Assembly: GCA_902760645.1 (NCBI GenBank)
Contig: CACWHC010000015.1
Coordinates: 26,243 to 90,242 of the forward strand
Origin: an uncultured bacterium
GTDB lineage: Bacteria > Cyanobacteriota > Vampirovibrionia > Gastranaerophilales > Gastranaerophilaceae
DNA: 64,000 nucleotides
Direction of reading: 5' to 3'
In this document: one piece after another, positions 1 through 9,241 of the stretch
Layout: the number at the start of each line of letters is the position of its first letter
How positions within the stretch are numbered: position 1 is the first letter of the stretch
Notes under the pieces: generated by a model
The model's input: only the letters and a program-made list of their open reading frames with translations
What the model was told of the DNA's origin: nothing
The model's database searches: none
Made by a program: the position numbers and the translations under genes

Positions 1-799
1 AATATTCGTATGGATATATGACTTTTATATCAGTATTTTCTTTTAGATAATCATATATCATGCTGACATTACTTTCACTGTCAGGATGTTTTTTCAGAAT
101 ATAATCCGGCATATATTCACCATATATTTTATTTTTATCGGGAACAATAACCAGATAGAATTTTTTATTATGCAACCTGCAATAATCATTAACAGCAGAA
201 AAATAATCCACTATTGTCTTTATCTCAGACGAACTTATCAAATTTAAATTTTGATAAATTGGAATATTGTTATCCAGCTTAAAAAACATCCAATTGTCTT
301 TTGCCTGAATAACAGCATTATTTTCCCAACAGTCAGCTAGAATGTATTTTAAATTCGCAAGCACATAATAAAAATTCCTCAGAAAGAATCTGTCATTAAA
401 CCATTTGTCAAAATCCTTGCCGTAATTAAGATTTACTGACGGTTTGTTATCTGAAACGGTAAACAACGGCTTGTATACGTTTAACGTTCTGTTTTCCAAC
501 GCAGAACCCAGATACTTATTTATATGAGATGCAGGCAGTATAAACAACATAAGTATTATTATCAGAAAGATAACATCTGATTTTGAAACACTTTTGTATA
601 ATTCTTTTTCATAAATATAAGAATACAATTTTTGAATTGCAAGAAACGAAATTAAAAATACGGCTATAAAAGTTACGAAAGTATGCACAATAAAAAATTT
701 ATCATATATATTGTAACAGACATCACTTGCAAAATATGCAAGTATTAGAGATAACAAGATTGCCAAACTATATTTAATATAATTACTTTGCTTCTTCAT
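1..799 (-). CDS. AlgJ/AlgX-like (SGNH/DHHW-type) polysaccharide O-acetylation protein, partial
   Basis: The reading frame is open from an ATG at 799 to the window edge, giving 266 codons, so the C-terminus is missing. The ATG has a Shine-Dalgarno (AAGGA) about 9 nt upstream. The N-terminus has a short basic start (MKKQSNYIKY) followed by hydrophobic segments, and the rest looks extracytoplasmic. A stretch reading VIVPDKNKIYGEYMP resembles the conserved P-x-K-x-x-x-Y segment of AlgJ/AlgX and DHHW proteins, which move acetyl groups onto exported polysaccharides. The gene starts 17 nt after the stop of the MBOAT acyltransferase and lies in the same orientation, which is the usual AlgI-AlgJ/X pairing. 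The SGNH catalytic residues cannot be fully checked because the gene is cut. Confidence 0.75.
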   Translation of the reverse strand, partial: MKKQSNYIKYSLAILLSLILAYFASDVCYNIYDKFFIVHTFVTFIAVFLISFLAIQKLYSYIYEKELYKSVSKSDVIFLIIILMLFILPASHINKYLGSALENRTLNVYKPLFTVSDNKPSVNLNYGKDFDKWFNDRFFLRNFYYVLANLKYILADCWENNAVIQAKDNWMFFKLDNNIPIYQNLNLISSSEIKTIVDYFSAVNDYCRLHNKKFYLVIVPDKNKIYGEYMPDYILKKHPDSESNVSMIYDYLKENTDIKVIYPYEY

Positions 800-816
800 A
801 GAATCATATCCTTATT

Positions 817-2226
817 CTAAAATCGGAAATATATAAACGGGTTGTACGTTCCTTCAGCAATTACAGCGGTAGAGGAAACAAACAATATTACTAACCAACA
901 ATTAACAAGCACTTTGACGTATTTATTTTGCCAATTTAGCATGTTACGGAACAACGGCACAGAACATATAATTGCAACAACAAATATTATAATGTCAAAC
1001 TTATCTGCATAATATGGCAGCAAATACAGAATTTTTGAAGAATCAACACTGCTTATACAAAACATATTTTTTAAATAGTCTATGGAATACGATAAATTAT
1101 CCGACCTAAATATAACCCAGCCGGCACTAATCACTATAACGGCATAAAGATGTTTTAATATATTAAAAAACAGAGAAGATGAAGTTTTTTCAAATTCAAA
1201 TATTTTTTCAAGTATTATAAATACCCCATGCCATATACCCCAAACAATAAAAGTCCATGACGCACCATGCCAGATTCCCGTAAGCAAAAATACTATCCCC
1301 AGGTTTCTTATCTGCACAAACTTTCCATTTCTGTTTCCGCCTAACGGTATATAAATATATTCCTTAAACCAGGTTGATAAAGAAATATGCCATCTTCGCC
1401 AAAATTCCGTAATTGATTTTGATATATAAGGATAATTAAAATTCTCCATAAATCTGAACCCGAAGATTAATCCCAACCCGATTGCCATATCCGAATATCC
1501 GCTAAAATCATAATAAATCTGAAAAGTATACGCAAATGAACCCAGCCAAGCAGTGATATGACTAAACGAACTTACATCCTGAATAAATATCTTATCCGCA
1601 ACAGCACCCATTGCATTTGCAATAAGCATTTTCTTTGATAAGCCTATAATAAATCGTTTCACCCCTATATTTACATTATCAAAATTCACTTCCCTTGAAT
1701 CTATCTGATCGGCAATATCGTGATACTTAATTATAGGACCTGCAACCAGCTGAGGGAATAAACAAATATATAACGCCACTTTAAAAAGATTTTTTTGCGA
1801 ACTTACATTCCCTCTATATACATCGATAACGTACGACAATGCCTGAAAAGTATAAAATGAAATACCAAGAGGCAAAACTATATTTAGTAAACTTATATGA
1901 GTATGGAATAATCCGTTCAGATTATTAACAAAAAAATCAAAATACTTGAAATAAAACAAATTCCCGAGATTAATTAACAGCGTAAATATCAAACATAATT
2001 TTTTGGCAAACAGGTTATTTGAACACTTATCTATAATCAAAGCACCTGCCCAATTTATAAAAACTACAAAAAATATTACGGGTAAATACCTTGGCTCACC
2101 CCACGCATAAAAAATTATACTAGCAAGGAATAATAATATATTATGGTATTTTTTGTTACATACGAAATATAACCCGCACAAAACAGGTAAAAATAAGTAT
2201 ATAAAACTCATTGAACAAAATAACAT
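817..2226 (-). CDS. MBOAT family O-acyltransferase (AlgI/DltB-like)
   Basis: This is a 469-residue polytopic membrane protein. It carries the MBOAT hallmarks: a R-R-W-H segment with His280, PLGGNR at about 294-299, and the catalytic-type His320 in TGIWHGASW. Proteins of this family pass acetyl groups from the cytoplasm across the membrane to polysaccharides, working with an AlgJ/AlgX/SGNH partner, which is the next gene downstream (17 nt gap). AAAGG lies 11 nt before the chosen ATG; a second ATG five codons downstream (MSFIYLF) is also possible. The polysaccharide acetylated cannot be told from sequence. The rhamnose operon about 8 kb away suggests surface glycans are made, but no link is shown. 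Confidence 0.9.
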   Translation of the reverse strand: MLFCSMSFIYLFLPVLCGLYFVCNKKYHNILLFLASIIFYAWGEPRYLPVIFFVVFINWAGALIIDKCSNNLFAKKLCLIFTLLINLGNLFYFKYFDFFVNNLNGLFHTHISLLNIVLPLGISFYTFQALSYVIDVYRGNVSSQKNLFKVALYICLFPQLVAGPIIKYHDIADQIDSREVNFDNVNIGVKRFIIGLSKKMLIANAMGAVADKIFIQDVSSFSHITAWLGSFAYTFQIYYDFSGYSDMAIGLGLIFGFRFMENFNYPYISKSITEFWRRWHISLSTWFKEYIYIPLGGNRNGKFVQIRNLGIVFLLTGIWHGASWTFIVWGIWHGVFIILEKIFEFEKTSSSLFFNILKHLYAVIVISAGWVIFRSDNLSYSIDYLKNMFCISSVDSSKILYLLPYYADKFDIIIFVVAIICSVPLFRNMLNWQNKYVKVLVNCWLVILFVSSTAVIAEGTYNPFIYFRF

Positions 2227-2371
2227 ATATATACCAACCTTTACAAAGAATATAATACACCAAGGGAAAAAACAAGATATTTAAAATACTTAAACAAATT
2301 TTCGCAATACATAAAGATTTTACAAATCTATATATATAACTTGCAAAAATTTGATTATTGCGTTATGCTTT

Positions 2372-2388
2372 AGTGTATAAAATACACT
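2372..2388. promoter_or_regulatory. Perfect inverted repeat upstream of typA
   Basis: AGTGTAT-AAA-ATACACT is a perfect 7+7 bp palindrome that overlaps a plausible TATAAA -10 box, about 50 nt before the typA start. It could be an operator. No regulator gene is adjacent, so the assignment is tentative. Confidence 0.3.
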
Positions 2389-2437
2389 TTTATATATTAC
2401 CCACTTATGCGACTAAAAAAATATCGGACGGTTTAAG

Positions 2438-4234
2438 ATGACTGTAAATGAAAATATAAGAAATATAGCAATAATTGCACACGTTGACCATGGTAAAACA
2501 ACACTCGTTGACTGTTTATTAAAACAGGCAGGAGTTTTCAGGGAAAACCAACAGGTTCAGGAACGTGTTTTAGATAGTAATGATTTGGAAAAAGAAAGAG
2601 GAATTACAATTCTTTCCAAAAACATTTCAATTAACTATAAGGGATGTAAGATTAACGTAGTAGATACTCCGGGTCACGCTGATTTTGGCGGTGAAGTTGA
2701 ACGTGTACTCGGCATGGTTGACGGAGCATTGTTAATCGTTGATGCCGCAGAAGGTCCGATGCCGCAGACAAGATTCGTATTGTCAAAGGCACTTGAACTC
2801 GGTTTAAAAATAATTGTTGTAATTAATAAAATTGATAAACCTGCTGCAGAACCTCTTACAGCACTTGATAAAGTTTTTGATTTATTTACTGAGCTTACAG
2901 ACAGAGAAGATTTAATAGATTTTCCGTTTATATTTTCAAGCAGTTTAAACGGATTTGCAATAAAAGACCTTGATGACCCGAGAAAGGATATGATTCCTTT
3001 GCTGGACTGCATTATGGAAAATATTCAGCCGCCGTCAGGTGATGAAAATTTACCTTTACAGTTTCAGGCAACAACGCTGGATTACAACGAATACGTCGGA
3101 AGAATTGTTATCGGTCGTATTGTGAACGGCAGCGTAAAATCTCAGGAGCAGGTTACGGTAATCCATGCTGACGGAACACAGGAAAAGGGTAAAATTACAA
3201 AACTATTCGGATTTCACGATTTGGGCAGAGTGGAAATTCAGGAAGCTTTTGCGGGTGATATTGTAGGTATCGCAGGATTTTCGGATATTCAAATCGGGGA
3301 AAGCATTTGTGCATTAGACAGTCCTAATCCTTTGCCGTTAATTAAAGTTGACGAACCTACTTTACAGATGAATTTTTCGGTAAATGACAGCCCGTTTGCA
3401 GGTCAGGAAGGAAAGTTTGTAACCTCCCGTCAAATCAGAAAAAGACTGTACAATGAACTGGAAAAGAACGTAAGTTTAAGAGTTGAAGACACAGACAGCA
3501 CGGATGTATTTAAAGTCAGCGGACGTGGTGAACTTCATCTTGGTATTTTAATTGAAACAATGCGTAGAGAAGGATACGAATTTCAGGTATCAAAACCTGA
3601 AGTTATATATAAAAACATAAACGGCGTTCAGTGTGAACCTTATGAGAACCTTATAGTTGATGTTCCGGAAAGCAATGCCGGAAGCTGTATCGAAAGATTA
3701 TCAAACAGAAAAGCTGAAATGAAAGATATGCAGTCAGCTAAAGGAAGAACTACATTAAGGTTTGATATTCCTGCAAGAGGTTTGATAGGGTTCAGAAGTG
3801 AATTTATCAGAATGACGAGAGGCGAAGGTATTATGTACCACACTTTCCTTGAATACAGACCATATGCAGGCGATATTTCAAGACAAAGAAACGGCTCTAT
3901 TATAGCTCACGAAGAAGGTGAAGCTATTCCTTACGCACTTGCTCAGTTTGAAGACAGAGGAGTATTCTTTGTAACACCTAAGACCAAGGTATACAGAGGT
4001 ATGATTATCGGTGAATGCAACAAACCGCAGGATGTTGTTGTTAATATTTGTAAGACTAAAAAACTTACCAATATGAGAAGCTCCACGGCTGATGTAATGG
4101 TAACTTTACAGGCACCTAAAATAATGTCACTTGAAGAAAGCCTTGAATATATCGGAGATGATGAATTGGTAGAAATTACACCTGAGAATATCAGAATCAG
4201 AAAATCCGATTTGACAAGAAAGATTTATAACTAA
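2438..4234 (+). CDS. typA: GTP-binding protein TypA/BipA
   Basis: The protein has 598 residues, the normal length for this ribosome-binding translational GTPase, which helps in large-subunit assembly and growth under stress. The G motifs are clear: G1 [10 protein letters not shown]2 RGITI, G3 DTPGH and G4 NKID. EF-G-like domains follow and then a BipA-type C-terminus ([18 protein letters not shown]). It is monocistronic. It is divergent from the MBOAT gene and convergent with a prepilin gene starting 13 nt after its stop. No strong Shine-Dalgarno is seen; GGACGG lies about 8 nt before the ATG. Confidence 0.97.
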   Translation: MTVNENIRNIAIIAHVDHGKTTLVDCLLKQAGVFRENQQVQERVLDSNDLEKERGITILSKNISINYKGCKINVVDTPGHADFGGEVERVLGMVDGALLIVDAAEGPMPQTRFVLSKALELGLKIIVVINKIDKPAAEPLTALDKVFDLFTELTDREDLIDFPFIFSSSLNGFAIKDLDDPRKDMIPLLDCIMENIQPPSGDENLPLQFQATTLDYNEYVGRIVIGRIVNGSVKSQEQVTVIHADGTQEKGKITKLFGFHDLGRVEIQEAFAGDIVGIAGFSDIQIGESICALDSPNPLPLIKVDEPTLQMNFSVNDSPFAGQEGKFVTSRQIRKRLYNELEKNVSLRVEDTDSTDVFKVSGRGELHLGILIETMRREGYEFQVSKPEVIYKNINGVQCEPYENLIVDVPESNAGSCIERLSNRKAEMKDMQSAKGRTTLRFDIPARGLIGFRSEFIRMTRGEGIMYHTFLEYRPYAGDISRQRNGSIIAHEEGEAIPYALAQFEDRGVFFVTPKTKVYRGMIIGECNKPQDVVVNICKTKKLTNMRSSTADVMVTLQAPKIMSLEESLEYIGDDELVEITPENIRIRKSDLTRKIYN

Positions 4235-4247
4235 TTTGAGTGATTTA

Positions 4248-4922
4248 CTAGTTTAATGTCAGGTTATGGTCCTTCAGATACTTCATATTGCCCTGCTGAA
4301 TTACCCAATAGGCACACCCGTAACCATTAGAATTTGCAGCGGCACAATTTTCATTAAATGGACGGCAACCATCTGATACCCCAAAAGGAACTATTCTGTT
4401 TGGCTCATTTTGAATTTCAAAAGCAAATAAGTCGTACCCCCATTGATTTGGCGGATTTATACCGTTCACATCGTAATGTATTTCACCAAGATGATTACCT
4501 ACTCTTGGATTACCTTTGAACCAAATTACAGAACCGTCGTTTAAAATGACTTTGTAATATTTTGAATCGGTAGAATAGTCCGCTGCAGAACTACCTTTTT
4601 TTAATTTATAAGTACCACTTATACAGCCTGCTTCATTTGTTGTCCCGCAATCTTTTGCTACATTTAAATACGGCAGAAACCAACTTGCAACAGTCGTAGC
4701 ACCCTCTTCATTATCAGACACAGCAACTACTGGATTATCTTCAGAAAGATATAGATTATATGCGTTCTGTAAAACACTGTACATCTTTTTTAATTTACTT
4801 ACAGTCGCCTTTTCATTATGGTTTTGTATAAGAGCAGGCAATGTCATCGCTGCAACGACTCCGATTATTCCGAGTGTAATTAGAACCTCTGCAAGTGTAA
4901 ATGCCTTGTTTTTATTGTACAT
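4248..4922 (-). CDS. Type II secretion/type IV pilin-like prepilin
   Basis: This 224-residue protein has a class-III-like prepilin signal: a short basic leader (MYNKNKA) followed directly by FTLAEVLITLGIIGVVAA, with the conserved Glu five residues into the mature part. A hydrophobic alpha-1 helix and a soluble globular domain with paired cysteines follow. It ends with a Trp/Tyr/Cys-containing tail (CAYWVIQQGNMKYLK), unlike the paralogue at 24979-25788. AGGGGAC lies upstream of the ATG and a GGTATAAT -10 box about 25 nt before it. Such proteins are cleaved and methylated by PilD and assembled into pili or pseudopili; neither PilD nor an assembly ATPase is in the window. Confidence 0.88.
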   Translation of the reverse strand: MYNKNKAFTLAEVLITLGIIGVVAAMTLPALIQNHNEKATVSKLKKMYSVLQNAYNLYLSEDNPVVAVSDNEEGATTVASWFLPYLNVAKDCGTTNEAGCISGTYKLKKGSSAADYSTDSKYYKVILNDGSVIWFKGNPRVGNHLGEIHYDVNGINPPNQWGYDLFAFEIQNEPNRIVPFGVSDGCRPFNENCAAANSNGYGCAYWVIQQGNMKYLKDHNLTLN

Positions 4923-5029
4923 TTTTGTCCCCTATTAAATTAAATAAAATTATACCTTTATATATAAAAGTATAATTTTATTATTGCAACAATTATTTTA
5001 TTTTGTCAATACCTTAATAATGTTATCGC

Positions 5030-5035
5030 TATAAT
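5030..5035 (+). promoter_or_regulatory. TATAAT -10 box close to ATG (leaderless-type start)
   Basis: A consensus TATAAT ends 9 nt before the ATG at 5045 and no Shine-Dalgarno lies between them. If transcription starts about 7 nt after the box, the mRNA has almost no leader. The -35 box is poor: TTGTCA at 5003 is 21 nt away. Confidence 0.45.
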
Positions 5036-5044
5036 TTTATTAGT

Positions 5045-5281
5045 ATGGGCAGAGTTAATTTAAAAACTATAAACTCAAAACAGGAAGTAAAAATCATGCT
5101 TGCAAGACGGGCATGGACGATGAAAAAACTTGCAGAAGAGTTGTCATCTGCAAGCGGTAAATATTATTCTCCCCAAAATCTGAATTACAGACTATCTCAA
5201 AATAAACTTAAGCTTTCTGAAATGGGTTATATATGTCAGATATTAGGGTTTAAGTTAAGTTTTACGGAAGAAAACTATTAA
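5045..5281 (+). CDS. Small helix-turn-helix protein
   Basis: This 78-residue protein has a predicted HTH: a helix around WTMKKLAEEL, a turn and a recognition helix around SPQNLNYRLSQ, then a final LGFKLSF strand. This arrangement is typical of small phage-repressor-like DNA-binding proteins. The start at 5045 lacks a Shine-Dalgarno and sits just after a -10 box. It is convergent with a larger XRE-type regulator ending 15 nt downstream. The target is unknown. Confidence 0.65.
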   Translation: MGRVNLKTINSKQEVKIMLARRAWTMKKLAEELSSASGKYYSPQNLNYRLSQNKLKLSEMGYICQILGFKLSFTEENY

Positions 5282-5295
5282 TTTGTATTTTGTGC

Positions 5296-5868
5296 TCACT
5301 TATTACTTTTTATATACTTTTTAGCACAGTCAAACATTGTATTAACTAAACCAGTATTTGCGGAAACATTCATTCCGCCTGTTTCCAGAAATTGGTGCAT
5401 ACGCTTTTCCCACATTTCATAAATACTATCGGAATTTAATTCCAAAACCTGCCCAATCATAGACAACTCTTTATAATCAATAGGCATTGGCAGACTGCCT
5501 CTTAAAATATCTACAATTTCCAATCTTTTTTTACGCGGAAATGCTTTTAGGAAATTTACTACAGACATACTTTTATCCTTCATACCTTCTTTCAGGTATT
5601 CGACAAATTCATCAATCAAAAGAGGTTCTTGCGGGATTTTATATTCTTCAAATTCCTCAGGCTCGATTTCCATAACCGTTGCAATTCTCTCTAACGTGGT
5701 GCTTCTTGTCGAAAAAGGTATCGTTTCATCAATCAGATTATAAACATAAGACAGCGTAACTCCTATCATTTCAGCAAAATCTTTTTTGTGCAAATTATTT
5801 TTGTCCAAAAATTTTGCTAATTTTTCCGAACTTTTTTCTTTTACAATTGTTTTATTTTTTGACTTCAT
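5296..5868 (-). CDS. XRE-type HTH transcriptional regulator
   Basis: This 190-residue protein has an N-terminal Cro/C1-type HTH at about residues 15-70 (LAKFLDKNNLHKKDFAEMIG, then a second helix around LSYVYNLI). A helical C-terminal domain of unknown role contains a second HTH-like stretch (VEYLKEGMKDKSMSVVNFLK). GAGGATAAAG precedes the ATG. An inverted repeat at 5903-5921, just upstream, could be its own operator. It is divergent from pth. No toxin partner is evident next to it. Confidence 0.75.
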   Translation of the reverse strand: MKSKNKTIVKEKSSEKLAKFLDKNNLHKKDFAEMIGVTLSYVYNLIDETIPFSTRSTTLERIATVMEIEPEEFEEYKIPQEPLLIDEFVEYLKEGMKDKSMSVVNFLKAFPRKKRLEIVDILRGSLPMPIDYKELSMIGQVLELNSDSIYEMWEKRMHQFLETGGMNVSANTGLVNTMFDCAKKYIKSNK

Positions 5869-5902
5869 AACTTTATCCTCATGTTGTTTGTGTTTATAAG
5901 AT

Positions 5903-5921
5903 AAATTTATTTTATAAATTT
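5903..5921. promoter_or_regulatory. Inverted repeat between XRE regulator and pth
   Basis: AAATTTAT-TTT-ATAAATTT is a perfect 8+8 bp inverted repeat, 35 nt upstream of the regulator start and about 75 nt before pth. It is a candidate autoregulatory operator, although AT-rich sequence makes chance palindromes likely. Confidence 0.3.
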
Positions 5922-5996
5922 GTTAAGCTTAAATTCGACAAGTCATGACGGTAATATTTATTTGAGTTAAAATAATAAAAAAATTACGAGGTTATT

Positions 5997-6551
5997 ATGA
6001 AGCTTATTGCAGGACTTGGAAACATAGGGGATAAATATTGTTTTACCAGACATAATGCAGGATTTATGGCATTAGACAAATGGAGTTTCCGGGATAATTT
6101 TTCATTCAAACAGGAAAGCAAATTAAAAGCATTTATATCCAAAACACACATAAATTCTGAAGATATAATATTTGTAAAACCGACTACGTTTATGAATCTA
6201 TCCGGAGAAGCAGTCCGTGCGGTAATGGATTACTACAAAATTTCGGTTGAAGATATAATAATAATATATGATGATATTGCTCTTGATATTGGAAAAATCA
6301 GGCTTCGTTCATCAGGCTCGGACGGAGGTCACAACGGCATTAAATCTATTATTAAACATATCGGAACAGACAAGTTTAACCGTGTAAAAATAGGTATCGG
6401 ACCGCAAATCGGGGCTTCAGAAAATTATGTGCTTCAAAATTTTTCCAAAGAACAAATGGAAATATTAAAAGAAATTTTGGATAAAACTATTGAGGCTTCG
6501 AAATGTCTGATGAGTGAAGGAATAGAAAAAGCACAAAACAAATACAATTAG
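5997..6551 (+). CDS. pth: Peptidyl-tRNA hydrolase
   Basis: This 184-residue protein matches the Pth family. It cleaves peptidyl-tRNA released from stalled ribosomes and so recycles tRNA. The catalytic His lies in TRHNAGF near residue 20, FVKPTTFMNLSG carries the substrate-binding Asn, and IYDDIALDIGKIRLR carries the catalytic Asp. GSDGGHNGIKSI is also present. An ACGAGG Shine-Dalgarno precedes the ATG. It is followed 58 nt later by the TPR gene, with a separate Shine-Dalgarno and possibly the same transcript. Confidence 0.97.
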   Translation: MKLIAGLGNIGDKYCFTRHNAGFMALDKWSFRDNFSFKQESKLKAFISKTHINSEDIIFVKPTTFMNLSGEAVRAVMDYYKISVEDIIIIYDDIALDIGKIRLRSSGSDGGHNGIKSIIKHIGTDKFNRVKIGIGPQIGASENYVLQNFSKEQMEILKEILDKTIEASKCLMSEGIEKAQNKYN

Positions 6552-6609
6552 GTTACAAAATTTTATTTTTTGATTATAATCAAAATACAGTCAGGATAAG
6601 GAGTATTTT

Positions 6610-8022
6610 ATGAGTATAGAAACTGCGGAACAGTTAGAAGAAAACGGTCAATACGAAGAAGCTTATGCGGAATACAAAAAAAGTTATGCACATAATCCTA
6701 ATGATTTAAGCCTGCTTGCTCAGTTAGGGCATGTCGCAATGATTTTGGATAAAAAAGATGAAGCAACAGAATACTACAATAAAATGCTTACACTTGATGC
6801 AACAAACCCGACTGCATATGAACAATTAATGGATATATATATTGATACGGACAAATACAAATATTATGTATCACGAGGGAATTATCATATTGTTCAGCAG
6901 CAGCTTGAGCATGCTACTCATGATTTTCAGAAAGCAATTTCGCATGCCGGCGGAGATGAAAAAGAAATTATGCCTGTCAGATTTGTTCTTGGTACTTTAT
7001 ATGAACAATTAGGCAATTCTCCAAAAGCTATTGACGAATATTTGAAAGTCCTTGACTATGAAAATGCTGAAGAAGAAGTTTATATAAGACTTGCAAACCT
7101 GTACGCACTTGATGACGTTATCGGAAGTGCCATTGAAACGCTGGAAAGAGCAATGAACAACGGTAAAGATTCTGATGCCGTAAGAGAAAGTTTATCAAGA
7201 TTATATTTCAAAGATAACACACCTGAGAAAATCAAATCAGTAAGCCGCAATGAACTGACTCTGATTAAAGCTATGCTTGCTTTGGGTGAATTTGATGAAG
7301 CAAAAGCCGAATTGGAAAAAGTTTCGGACAAATATAAAGACGAACCTCAGTTATACGCACTACAGGCAGAATACTATTACACTACAAAAGATTATGAAAA
7401 AGCTTTGGATGCCGTAAATACTTATGCCGAAAAAATGCCTAACCATCCGCTTGTTTTTCAGATGAGAGCATTAATATACGAATCAAAAAATGATGAATAT
7501 TCGGCAACGGTAAATTGGGCAAAATATCACATGGTAAGAGGGAACACCGATGTTGCAATCAACGAATTAATGAGTGCATACCAGTTAAAAAATGATGATG
7601 CAGAGATGATTGCAATACTGGCAACACTTTTGGAAAATTCCGGAGAGGTGCATCAGGCTATGGAATTTTATGAAAAGCTTGTTCAGGTTGACCCGACAAG
7701 CCGTGCTGCAATGGAAAAACTTGCAAGATACTGGGAAGACAACGGAGATAATCGTATGGCTGTAGATTATCTTGAAAAGATTATTGAAACAGATCCGAGA
7801 AATTTTGCAACAATGAAAAAACTGGCTGAAATGTATAAAAAATCAAAAGATTTTGGTTCTGCAATAAATATGTATAAGAAATATCTTCAGACAGCACCAC
7901 AAGGAACGGAATATGAAGAAGTTACGGCAGCCCTAAATAAATTAGAAAGGACAGAAACTGCACCTGATTCGGGTGAAGAAAGTTTGTTGGACAAACTTGT
8001 CGGCTTTTTTGTAAAGAAGTAA
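6610..8022 (+). CDS. Tetratricopeptide repeat protein
   Basis: The 470-residue protein is almost entirely helical TPR-like units of about 34 residues, recognisable by repeated patterns such as NPDDLSLLAQLGH-type, DPTSRAAMEKLARYWEDNG and DPRNFATMKKLAEMYKKS. There is no signal peptide, so it is probably a cytoplasmic scaffold or a co-factor for assembly. AAGGAG lies 7 nt before the ATG. Its stop is 2 nt from the end of the convergent patatin gene and no terminator separates them. The binding partner is unknown. Confidence 0.85.
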   Translation: MSIETAEQLEENGQYEEAYAEYKKSYAHNPNDLSLLAQLGHVAMILDKKDEATEYYNKMLTLDATNPTAYEQLMDIYIDTDKYKYYVSRGNYHIVQQQLEHATHDFQKAISHAGGDEKEIMPVRFVLGTLYEQLGNSPKAIDEYLKVLDYENAEEEVYIRLANLYALDDVIGSAIETLERAMNNGKDSDAVRESLSRLYFKDNTPEKIKSVSRNELTLIKAMLALGEFDEAKAELEKVSDKYKDEPQLYALQAEYYYTTKDYEKALDAVNTYAEKMPNHPLVFQMRALIYESKNDEYSATVNWAKYHMVRGNTDVAINELMSAYQLKNDDAEMIAILATLLENSGEVHQAMEFYEKLVQVDPTSRAAMEKLARYWEDNGDNRMAVDYLEKIIETDPRNFATMKKLAEMYKKSKDFGSAINMYKKYLQTAPQGTEYEEVTAALNKLERTETAPDSGEESLLDKLVGFFVKK

Positions 8023-8024
8023 AA

Positions 8025-9221
8025 CTATTCCAGATAGCTTTTGTATCCTTCAATACGTTCCGATAATTGCATCTTTAGCTTTTCCAAAGATGCTGTCACA
8101 ATATTTTCGTAATTTAATTTTGCCTTTCCAAAAAGCGGAGGATATTTTATATTGTCCATAAAAATATTTTTAAACTCATTAAGAGCCTTTTTATCACTAT
8201 CATTTATTAATTCAATGTTACTGCAAAGTTCAATATACAACTCTCCAAGGTGCTTTTTAGCCTGCATTATCTCGTCTTTTTCAAGACTTTTTTCACAAAG
8301 TTCAACGTATTTAAATATATTAAGATAAATTTCCAATAAACATTTTTTCTTTTCTTTAAGAGTTACCTCAAAATACTCTTTTGTTTGTCTGTAACCGCCA
8401 TCAATAAGCTCTTGCCGCCTTTCATTTGAAATATTAAAATCTACAATATTCAAATCACCCGTATCAATGACAATATAATCATATTTGTCACGTTTACCGT
8501 AAAGTTCTTTTAAAAATTTTGTTCCTATACGGGTTGCATAACTGTATATAGCATTCAAAAATTCCACCGCATTATGGTCATTTCCCTGGAAATCCCCCTC
8601 TAACCTCAACTCCATAATACGCTCATTTTCCGGTTGCAAATTTTTACTTAAACTCCACATAGGAGCACTCTTTTGTAAATCCCCGTCAACAAGAACTCTG
8701 TTATTATATTCAACAGGCTTCATTAATCCGGGCATACTGCTGGAAATCCTTATTGCCGTTGCAACTTCAAAATCAGGTGTTTCAAATTTTGAAAACTCCT
8801 TACACTCGAAATTGGATAAATCAGTAGTAATAATTACAAGATTTTTATCTAAATCCGCAAATGTTACTGCCTTATGAGTACCTTTTTTATAATTTTCCCC
8901 GTAAAATTTTCGCTCGATATTATCTCTTAACCAATCAAGAAAAATATCACCCTTACTCAAAGCAAACTGCGGACCTATAGCCAACTGAATATCTTTAAAT
9001 AATTCGTAATTTACCTGAAACATGATATCACGAATTTCATCAGCATTATACCCGACAGCCATAAGCCCTGCAAATACTGATCCTACAGAAGAACCGGCAA
9101 TCGTATCATACTTTATATCCAGTTCTTCAAACACTTTCAAAGCACCGCAATAGGCAACACCTCTTATGGCACCACCTCCGAATAATAATGTATACTTTAA
9201 TTCTGACTTCGGTTCATTCAT
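8025..9221 (-). CDS. Patatin-like phospholipase
   Basis: The protein has 398 residues from the ATG at 9221; a TTG one codon upstream would also be in frame. The patatin fold is shown by the oxyanion loop GGGAIRG, the nucleophile elbow G-S-S-V-G (Ser about residue 45), and the dyad Asp in VDGDLQ (about 179-181). The family usually has DG[GA], so DGD is a small departure. The C-terminal ~150 residues are helical and charged, with no known domain. It probably hydrolyses acyl esters of phospholipids in the cytoplasm. It lies 20 nt downstream of the membrane protein gene, but a TATAAT box ends just before the ATG and no Shine-Dalgarno is seen, so it may have its own leaderless transcript. Confidence 0.87.
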   Translation of the reverse strand: MNEPKSELKYTLLFGGGAIRGVAYCGALKVFEELDIKYDTIAGSSVGSVFAGLMAVGYNADEIRDIMFQVNYELFKDIQLAIGPQFALSKGDIFLDWLRDNIERKFYGENYKKGTHKAVTFADLDKNLVIITTDLSNFECKEFSKFETPDFEVATAIRISSSMPGLMKPVEYNNRVLVDGDLQKSAPMWSLSKNLQPENERIMELRLEGDFQGNDHNAVEFLNAIYSYATRIGTKFLKELYGKRDKYDYIVIDTGDLNIVDFNISNERRQELIDGGYRQTKEYFEVTLKEKKKCLLEIYLNIFKYVELCEKSLEKDEIMQAKKHLGELYIELCSNIELINDSDKKALNEFKNIFMDNIKYPPLFGKAKLNYENIVTASLEKLKMQLSERIEGYKSYLE

Positions 9222-9228
9222 CAAAAAG

Positions 9229-9234
9229 ATTATA
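9229..9234 (-). promoter_or_regulatory. TATAAT -10 box 7 nt before the patatin ATG
   Basis: On the minus strand TATAAT is followed by CTTTTTG and then the ATG at 9221. There is no Shine-Dalgarno, so a leaderless transcript would start at or beside the start codon. No good -35 box is seen. Confidence 0.45.
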
Positions 9235-9241
9235 CATCATT